Shown: piece after piece, positions 60,501 through 64,000 of the stretch
Position numbering within the stretch: position 1 is the stretch's first letter
How the letters are laid out: every line of letters begins with the position of its first letter
DNA from: Schistosoma mansoni
Lineage: Eukaryota; Platyhelminthes; Trematoda; Strigeidida; Schistosomatidae
DNA: 64,000 nt
Assembly: GCF_000237925.1 (NCBI RefSeq)
Contig: NC_031498.1
Location: forward strand, 1,384,015 to 1,448,014
Direction: 5' to 3'
Made by a program: the position numbers and the translations under genes
The notes under the pieces: model-generated
Told to the model about the DNA's origin: nothing
Database searches by the model: none
Seen by the model: only the letters and a program-made list of their open reading frames with translations

Positions 60501-63306
60501 GCCGGCTCAGTGGTCTATCGGTTAAGTGCTCTGGTGCGAGACTAGTAGGTCCTTGGTTCGAATCTCGCGAGGCGGGATCGTGGATGCACACTGCTGAAGA
60601 GTCCCATAATTGGACGAAACGGCCGTCCAGTGCTTCCAGGTCTTTCATGGTGGTCTTGCTTCGATTGACTCATTTCAACTATGAATTTGAAATCACCAAG
60701 TAGAAATCTTAATAATGAATATATATAGCTGAATATTATGTACATTAATTGTTGTAGTACACATTCATAAAAGTACGGGCAAAAAAGCCGGTCACCAGAA
60801 GAGCGACCATCAAAAGGTTTATATTAACAAACAGGAACATTGAATGAAAGAATAAAATGTTCAAGGGTTTGAAATTTACACAGTTTACTGTCTGTATATT
60901 TACCTTAACGACCAAAACACATTCATTGAAAAAAGTAATAGATGGCTTTTTAGAAATAATGTTTTCACCCTTTGATCTTTAAGGAACTGATCTCATTCTG
61001 CTAGATTCATGTAGATAACTTAGCTCTATTTACTGGAGACTTTGAAAAAAGGTAAAAGTTTGTCAATCACTTTAAACAATAATACAAGCATGTTCACAAT
61101 GTGTTTCTCTCTCTTCAAATTCAGAGTATTTCTTTACGACCGATATTAGAACGTAAGATGAATAAATCAGTAGTGAGAAGATATAGAATACATTTGTTAC
61201 ATTAAAACCACCAAGATGTATAATACGAAGAGTTTTAAAAGTGTTACGTCTGGCCGTCTGAACGCTATATTCGCTTCCCTAAGCTAGTTCCGTACCACCG
61301 AGCTAGAACTATACACCGACTTGAAGACCAGAGAAAAGGCACAAAGTGTGAGGGAAGCACTTTACTACGACGTTCCTTTATGTACAGAAAATATAGGGAT
61401 TTTACAGTAATTTAAGAGTCCTTGAGTTTTACCGAAAATTCTAGAATACTGCTAAACATAGTAGCAGTGCATTAATAAGCCCATCAGGATCTCCACATGT
61501 GACTTTCCCATTTTCGTTATTTTAGTAACATAACTTCACATAACTTCTAATTAATCGCTGATTGGTTGAAATGCTCCTTGATGACCCCTGAGCTTGTCAT
61601 GTCGCTTGCGAGAAAAATGCAGGGTCATCCCAACAAAAAGCATTAAAGGAGAACTCGGAGATATTTTAAAAGTTGTGTTTGTTAATTTATTGATTTTGAC
61701 CTCTTGTCTGCAAAAGTTTGAGTGAGGAAAGCATGTAATTGGATTGTTACGATCAACACAAAGAAATATATTATTACACCGTTTTACAAAAGCCAAGGAC
61801 AATCATATTAGAAACGATGTCCACAGATAACAATGAATTTTAATTCACTGGTCCTAGTGTTTAGGCGTTCATCACCACCAGACCTGAAGTTCCTGGGTTG
61901 AATCCCAGGTGGAATCATGAAGACTCAGTGCTGAAAAGTCCAGTTCTGGAACATAAACAGCTGTTTAGTTTTCAATGATTCCTTAAGTGAGATTAGTCTG
62001 TAACGAGTACTATCTACAATCTAAATAAATCTTCGCAAAACCTCTTTTAAAGAGGAAAACATTTTAAGTTGCCACATAACTACCGAATACCTATGTAGCC
62101 GAATCGAAGTCAATAGGTCCTTAAAGTTCATCGACAGCAATTGCTCTATAAATGGAGAATAGAATACGTTAAATTAATTCCAGTCTTTGAAAAATCTATT
62201 TTTGCGACAGAGATTCAAAGTGGCAGTCTTTAATACAATTTGAAAAAGTGCCAGAGGAAACCCTGAAAATTGAATAAATAATCATTCGTCAGTTTCATTA
62301 TCATATAAAATCTCATTAATATCCGTAGTTTACTGACCGATGGACGAATAAGTCATCAGTTACCATTTTTTTAATTTCTAAAGATCAATGCAGCTTATTT
62401 CTCGTATAATATATTCTGTGACCATAGAAAAAGAGATCTTCAATTCATAAACCTATTTTGCCAAACAATCGACGTCGTTTAAATTGGAAAGAATGAATTG
62501 GAAGCGATTCGTAAACTCCTCATTCGTCTATCAAAATAGTAAATTGCTTAAATCAAGAACTATATTAAAAAATAGTTACCAACAATACAAAAATATGTCA
62601 AATATAGTAGGAAAACGTTAGTAGTGAAACAACACCGAGGAGGAACTTTACAACAATGAACCAACCAGTCACAGGCACGTTAAATGTAAGTAAACTAAAT
62701 AAAGGAGGATGACAGTCTTAATGAATAGAACAAATTTTATTGATGGGATGGATTTAGTAATGAATGATCCACTGAAGTTCTAAAATCACAACTATGATAT
62801 GACAATAAAGATAAACAAAATAGGGGGGCAAAGATAAAAACAAATTAAGGCGGAAGTATAGTGAAAAGGGAATGATTGTAACAACCATTCATTGATTAAA
62901 CACAGCTCATAGTGAGCCAATCCCCTCTCAGTTCACATAAAACCAATAAAAATTTGCTTGATCCCATTTTATCAGCAATGGCCATGTGACAGATAGATAT
63001 ATATGTCATTATGACGATTTGCAAACTTTAGTCTTTGTATTTCATTTACCTTATTTAATCTTTCCTTCATCATTTTGGTTTGTTTCAACAAAAGTGGGAT
63101 AAGTCATCTTAGAAATGAACAGATGTAACACCATGTGTGAATCAAATCAATCAAGGAAGAAATAAAACAAAATAAACGACAACATAAACCTACCAGATGA
63201 ACTATCATGTGCACTAAATGTTTCGTGTTTTTTAACTATATTTATTTGAGGTCGTTTGCTACCATCTACATCTGAGGCACTTCTGGATAAATTGGAAGAC
63301 GGTCCA
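40350..63306 (-). CDS. C-terminal part of a Lbc-family Rho guanine nucleotide exchange factor (probable)
   Basis: Six exons, 5' end beyond what I can trace: 63306-63194, 53238-53186, 50104-49673, 46309-45850, 44035-43668, 40580-40350. Every junction is GT/AG with agreeing phase; about 551 residues are seen, stop at 40350. First exon: [17 protein letters not shown], like the 'RxETFGGYDS' tail after the PH domain of AKAP13/ARHGEF2. Exon 3: [20 protein letters not shown], a proline-rich [10 protein letters not shown] segment, then [15 protein letters not shown]. Exon 4: long coiled coil ([40 protein letters not shown]), as in the C-terminal coil of that family. Exons 5-6 are Ser/Asn-rich and end [15 protein letters not shown]. 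The DH-PH core would lie upstream, beyond the window. Introns reach 10 kb and are full of repeats. Assignment rests on the coil and the short motif only; another coiled-coil scaffold is possible. Confidence 0.6.
41765..41905 (-). repeat. SINE-like repeat related to family B
   Basis: Minus strand: B box GGGTTCGAGGCTCGG, then a hammerhead-like CTGACGAGTCCCGTACTGGA followed by CAAAACGTGCTCC. The core CTGACGAG is kept, but GAAA reads AAAA. It appears to be a third, older subfamily. Confidence 0.6.
44195..44425 (+). repeat. Interspersed repeat D, copy 3
   Basis: Begins GTGGTGTATGCTACTTATAT, keeps the CTACTTAT...ATAAGTAG hairpin and ends with TTGATTGTCCCCACCTGAGT. Diverged from the other copies; in intron 5 of the RhoGEF-like gene. 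Confidence 0.5.
44505..44625 (+). mobile_element. RTE LINE fragment
   Basis: Short plus-strand piece of the C-terminal coding region (around '[12 protein letters not shown]') shared with 17800-18012 and 47090-47302; no 3' UTR follows. Confidence 0.75.
44862..45750 (+). mobile_element. Solo LTR, fossil, with a nested family C retroposon
   Basis: Starts TGTTGGGATGATCC and matches, over both its parts, the reverse complement of the LTR at 61242-61635. A family C element (45045-45551) splits it. No internal coding region is present, so this is a solo LTR. It looks older than the 61.2 kb copy, and its right boundary near 45750 is approximate. LTR retrotransposon; the exact schistosome family is not determined. 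Confidence 0.7.
45045..45551 (+). repeat. Retroposon family C, inserted in a solo LTR
   Basis: Plus-sense copy with AT-rich 3' tail (TAAATAAATAAAAATG). It is flanked by CAGAATTTTCAG at 45033-45044 and 45552-45563, a 12-base target duplication. The order of events is therefore clear: LTR first, family C later. Confidence 0.85.
46350..46476 (+). repeat. SINE-like family A, intron copy next to an exon
   Basis: Plus-strand copy (antisense to the host gene) whose near end lies about 40 bases upstream of the splice acceptor of the coiled-coil exon 46309-45850. It starts within the B-box region and runs through the hammerhead and TTTCAACTATGAA tail. Confidence 0.88.
46368..46424 (+). ncRNA. Hammerhead ribozyme, family A, best-conserved
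   Basis: GCACTG-CTGAGGAG-TCC(TATAACA)GGA-CGAAAC-GGCCGTC-CAGTGT. All core bases are present (46380-46387 and 46402-46406). Stem I pairs fully with one terminal wobble, stem II is GTCC/GGAC, stem III CGG/CCG, and cleavage is expected after the GTC at 46411-46413. Confidence 0.8.
46800..47515 (+). mobile_element. RTE LINE, 5'-truncated 3' end
   Basis: Plus-strand copy of the last 700 bases of the element at 17575-21445, including [20 protein letters not shown] and the complete 3' UTR ending CCTGGTCCTATGTTGTAGCT. Very similar to the 17.6 kb copy, so recent. It lies in an intron of the RhoGEF-like gene, antisense to it. Confidence 0.9.
47720..48390. other. Intron sequence, no supported feature
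   Basis: No repeat or exon recognised between the RTE copy and the possible endonuclease relic. Confidence 0.35.
48395..48775 (-). pseudogene. Possible non-LTR endonuclease relic
   Basis: Minus-strand frame with [20 protein letters not shown] followed by [19 protein letters not shown]. This resembles the CR1-clade endonuclease block 'CGDFN...L..FPTR....LDLFFTN', with the G of GDFN changed. No adjoining RT found. Low certainty. Confidence 0.35.
50750..50860 (-). repeat. SINE-like family A, 3' part
   Basis: Minus-strand copy from just before the hammerhead to the tail; B box missing. Confidence 0.85.
50797..50848 (-). ncRNA. Hammerhead ribozyme, family A, nearly intact
   Basis: Minus strand: GCACTG-CTGAAGAG-TCC(CATAATA)GGA-CGAAAC-AGCCGTC-TAGTGC. 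Core intact; stem I has one wobble and stem III one mismatch, so folding is likely weaker. Confidence 0.65.
50930..51180 (+). mobile_element. RTE-type LINE 3' end, second family
   Basis: Plus strand encodes a C-terminal segment of the kind seen in RTE elements (GRPKNTLR ... [20 protein letters not shown]), with a stop inside, and ends in a GTAAGTAAGTGAAGTAAGTA microsatellite tail. The sequence differs from the 17.6 kb element, so it is another RTE family. Confidence 0.75.
51375..51515 (+). repeat. SINE-like family B tail, rearranged
   Basis: A short antisense bit (GCAAAGATGAATAGTGG) joins the sense tail (TATATCGAGGCAATACGCAC ... CAACCAAACAATACC). No ribozyme left. Confidence 0.6.
51780..53185. 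other. Intron sequence, no supported feature
   Basis: Apart from the flanking repeats nothing recognisable; the next exon of the RhoGEF-like gene begins at 53186. Confidence 0.35.
54520..54544. repeat. (AT)n microsatellite
   Basis: Run of about 25 bases in the 10 kb intron. Confidence 0.95.
54727..54771. repeat. (AT)n microsatellite, long
   Basis: Uninterrupted run of about 45 bases, one of the two longest AT runs in the window. Confidence 0.95.
55370..55585 (+). mobile_element. RTE-type reverse transcriptase fragment
   Basis: Plus-strand frame [20 protein letters not shown] matches the RT catalytic box region of RTE elements ('LDFADDLALLSHT'). It continues with [20 protein letters not shown] and GETLK, also typical. 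FSDD replaces F/YADD. Isolated fragment, both sides lost. Confidence 0.75.
55851..55882. repeat. (AT)n microsatellite
   Basis: Run of about 32 bases. Confidence 0.95.
56527..56925 (+). repeat. Retroposon family C, with internal deletion
   Basis: Plus-sense copy beginning CTCAAATGCCCTGGTATGGC. It lacks the block between the early 'tatagcctct' and 'acgaaattgagagg' found in the others, and also the hairpin part near the 3' end. In this copy the 5' end reads TGGCCGAGTGTGAGG, which resembles a tRNA A box. Confidence 0.8.
57494..57539. repeat. (AT)n microsatellite, long
   Basis: About 46 bases, with a single GT interruption. Confidence 0.95.
58160..58440 (+). mobile_element. RTE LINE fragment, old
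   Basis: Plus-strand nucleotide match to the C-terminal coding region shared with 47040-47290 (…GTTGATGAGATTGGGAATCT…, ACTGGTTGGGGCCC), heavily diverged; the frame is lost. Confidence 0.65.
58563..58735 (-). repeat. SINE-like family B, 3' part
   Basis: Sense minus: the 3' half of the hammerhead (GACGAAACGCGCGTCCTGG, then ATTCCACTGC) and the full tail, close to consensus. The 5' ribozyme half and tRNA-like part are absent; the break is at the end of stem II. Confidence 0.85.
59147..59639. repeat. Large inverted repeat (194-base arms) around family A copies
   Basis: Arms 59147-59340 and 59446-59639 are inverted copies with no length difference. The outer 145 bases, including an AT run and non-repeat sequence, appear identical, while the inner SINE part differs at about three bases. 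The right arm stops exactly where a polylinker begins. Best read as an artefact of cloning or assembly, bridging through oppositely oriented SINE sequence. Confidence 0.85.
59640..59688. other. Cloning-vector polylinker (contamination)
   Basis: Begins with GAATTC (EcoRI) and contains CCACCACAGTGG (BstXI), GATATC (EcoRV), GGATCC (BamHI), CCGCGG (SacII) and GCGGCCGC (NotI) within 49 bases, then the gap. Such density of rare-cutter sites in an AT-rich genome is not natural. Confidence 0.95.
59689..59888. other. Assembly gap (200 N)
   Basis: Two hundred Ns, a round number that usually marks a gap of estimated or unknown size. It lies in the 10 kb intron of the RhoGEF-like gene. Confidence 1.
60330..60690 (+). 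repeat. SINE-like family A, full length
   Basis: Best full-length plus-strand copy: leader (GTGGTGACCAGTGGAGTTCA...AACTCACTGAAGACAATTGG), A box GGCTCAGTGGTC (60504-60515), B box GGTTCGAATCT (60555-60565), hammerhead, and 3' region to TTTCAACTATGAA. The A-to-B box spacing (about 50 bases) suits an RNA polymerase III type 2 promoter with a tRNA-like origin. Confidence 0.9.
60582..60637 (+). ncRNA. Hammerhead ribozyme, family A, core intact
   Basis: CACTG-CTGAAGAG-TCC(CATAATT)GGA-CGAAAC-GGCCGTC-CAGTG. Core at 60594-60601 and 60616-60620; cleavage expected after GTC at 60625-60627. Stem I pairs five bases before a mismatch. It follows an intact pol III promoter, so this copy could be transcribed and self-cleave. 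Confidence 0.8.
61242..61635 (-). mobile_element. Solo LTR, fossil, with clean target duplication
   Basis: 394 bases. On the minus strand it begins TGTTGGGATGACCC and ends ACGTAACA, so the ends are TGTT...AACA. It is flanked by the 5-base direct repeat AAAAG at 61237-61241 and 61636-61640. No internal region, hence a solo LTR left by recombination. The exact family is not determined. Confidence 0.85.
61850..61990 (+). repeat. SINE-like repeat, diverged relative of family A
   Basis: Plus strand: CCTAGTGTTTAGGCGTTCAT (A-box side), B box GGGTTGAATCCC, then a hammerhead-like CAGTGCTGAAAAGTCCAGTT followed by CTGGAACATAAACAGCTGTT. The layout matches family A, but the sequence is far diverged and the GAAA is broken, suggesting an older family. 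Confidence 0.55.
62000..63193. other. Intron sequence, no supported feature
   Basis: AT-rich; no repeat or exon recognised up to the donor at 63193 of the exon 63306-63194. Confidence 0.4.
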
Positions 63307-63724
63307 CTGAGGAGAGCGAAAGACAAACGATAAACTGAAAGATTTCAAAAAAAATGATAATAAACAAGTAGCGGCCAAAAAATATATGAACTTCAAAGAA
63401 ATGGACGCTTAAAACAAAATCTATGGTGATGTTACAGAAAAAACATTTACATAGAGACAATATAAGTAACGTTGTGCTTTGATTTTACAGGCCGAAGAGA
63501 ATTGATAAAATTCCCAATATTCAATAAGCGAGTACTTTAAGTGTATGAGTGGTAGTTATTAGTGAGTTCATACGTTTCACTTCTTTTTGTCTTTTCTATC
63601 CAAATTAATGGGATTGGATGAACCGATATAGTCATCAAATACTTTGAAATAAAATCCTTAGCGAAAATCACGGTCTGATATACCGAACGCAGCTATTAAA
63701 TGAACGCAGAAATAGGTGAAAGTG

Positions 63725-63947
63725 TAGTGAACGAGAACACGAATGAGGACAATCGAATGTCTCAAGCTTAACTGTTCCTTCTGCAAATATCAGTCCGTCT
63801 TCTCTGATTTCATTATTCATGCATTTTCATACCCGTCGCACTTCATTCCTATTCGTTCCTTATCGATCTTCTTGCAAAATACATTCTATGTCTGACAATC
63901 ACCACATACTACTTATGTGGATATAAGCAGACCACACCACAAAAGTA
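63725..63947 (-). repeat. Interspersed repeat D, copy 4
   Basis: Minus-strand copy closely matching 32485-32785: starts GTGGTGTGGTCTGCTTATAT, keeps the hairpin and TGTATTTTGCAAGAAGATCG, ends CGTTCACTAC. It lacks a middle-to-late block present in the 32.5 kb copy. Confidence 0.7.
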
Positions 63948-64000
63948 CTAGATGTAATACATTTCTTGGAAAATGAATATTGAGAATAACTTCGACTGTT

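Noticed and set aside
60504-60570. Functional tRNA gene
   Set aside because: A and B boxes are present, but there is no acceptor-stem pairing or proper anticodon arm, and the sequence repeats many times with a constant ribozyme tail.
1-64000. CRISPR arrays, bacterial operons or phage
   Set aside because: No regularly spaced repeats, ribosome binding sites or dense gene packing; the sequence is eukaryotic throughout apart from the polylinker.

Overview
The window is an AT-rich flatworm nuclear sequence, almost certainly from a blood fluke (Schistosoma). The signs are: host genes with 31-41 bp micro-introns at their 5' ends and kilobase introns further on; many tRNA-promoter SINE-like repeats carrying hammerhead ribozymes, one family matching the Sm-alpha type; and CR1-like (SR1/Perere type) and RTE-like (SR2 type) LINEs. 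The species cannot be fixed from the sequence alone. A 200-N gap with a cloning polylinker at its edge shows this is a draft assembly.

Layout. 1-4200: a broken CR1-like LINE (minus) with another repeat inside it, then one unassigned exon-like block. 4201-7393 (+): a complete eight-exon gene for proteasome subunit alpha type-3 (254 aa). 8199-11109 (-): a convergent six-exon gene for an ankyrin-repeat protein ending in a SOCS box (626 aa). 11.1-22.0 kb: gene-poor, with a CR1-like LINE 3' end and a nearly full-length 3.9 kb RTE-type LINE (17575-21445, minus) whose endonuclease frame is open. 22109-27412 (-): a two-exon gene for a 502-aa multi-pass membrane protein of unknown function with Asn and Ser homopolymers. 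27.4-40.3 kb: a repeat field of SINE-like families A and B, a third retroposon C and a repeat D, plus two tiny exon candidates on the + strand. 40350 to beyond 63306 (-): the 3' part of a large gene (six exons, about 551 residues seen) that looks like the C-terminal coiled-coil half of an Lbc-family Rho guanine nucleotide exchange factor. Its introns hold LINE fragments, SINEs, two solo LTRs, long AT runs and the assembly gap.

What stands out. At least two tRNA-promoter repeat families carry hammerhead ribozymes, several with an intact core. Family A has head-to-tail unit junctions (a tail running straight into the next head), as expected for copies made from multimeric or circular RNA. Family B occurs twice as an inverted, fold-back pair. 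The 194-bp-arm inverted repeat at 59147-59639, ending exactly at a vector polylinker, is best read as a cloning or assembly artefact.
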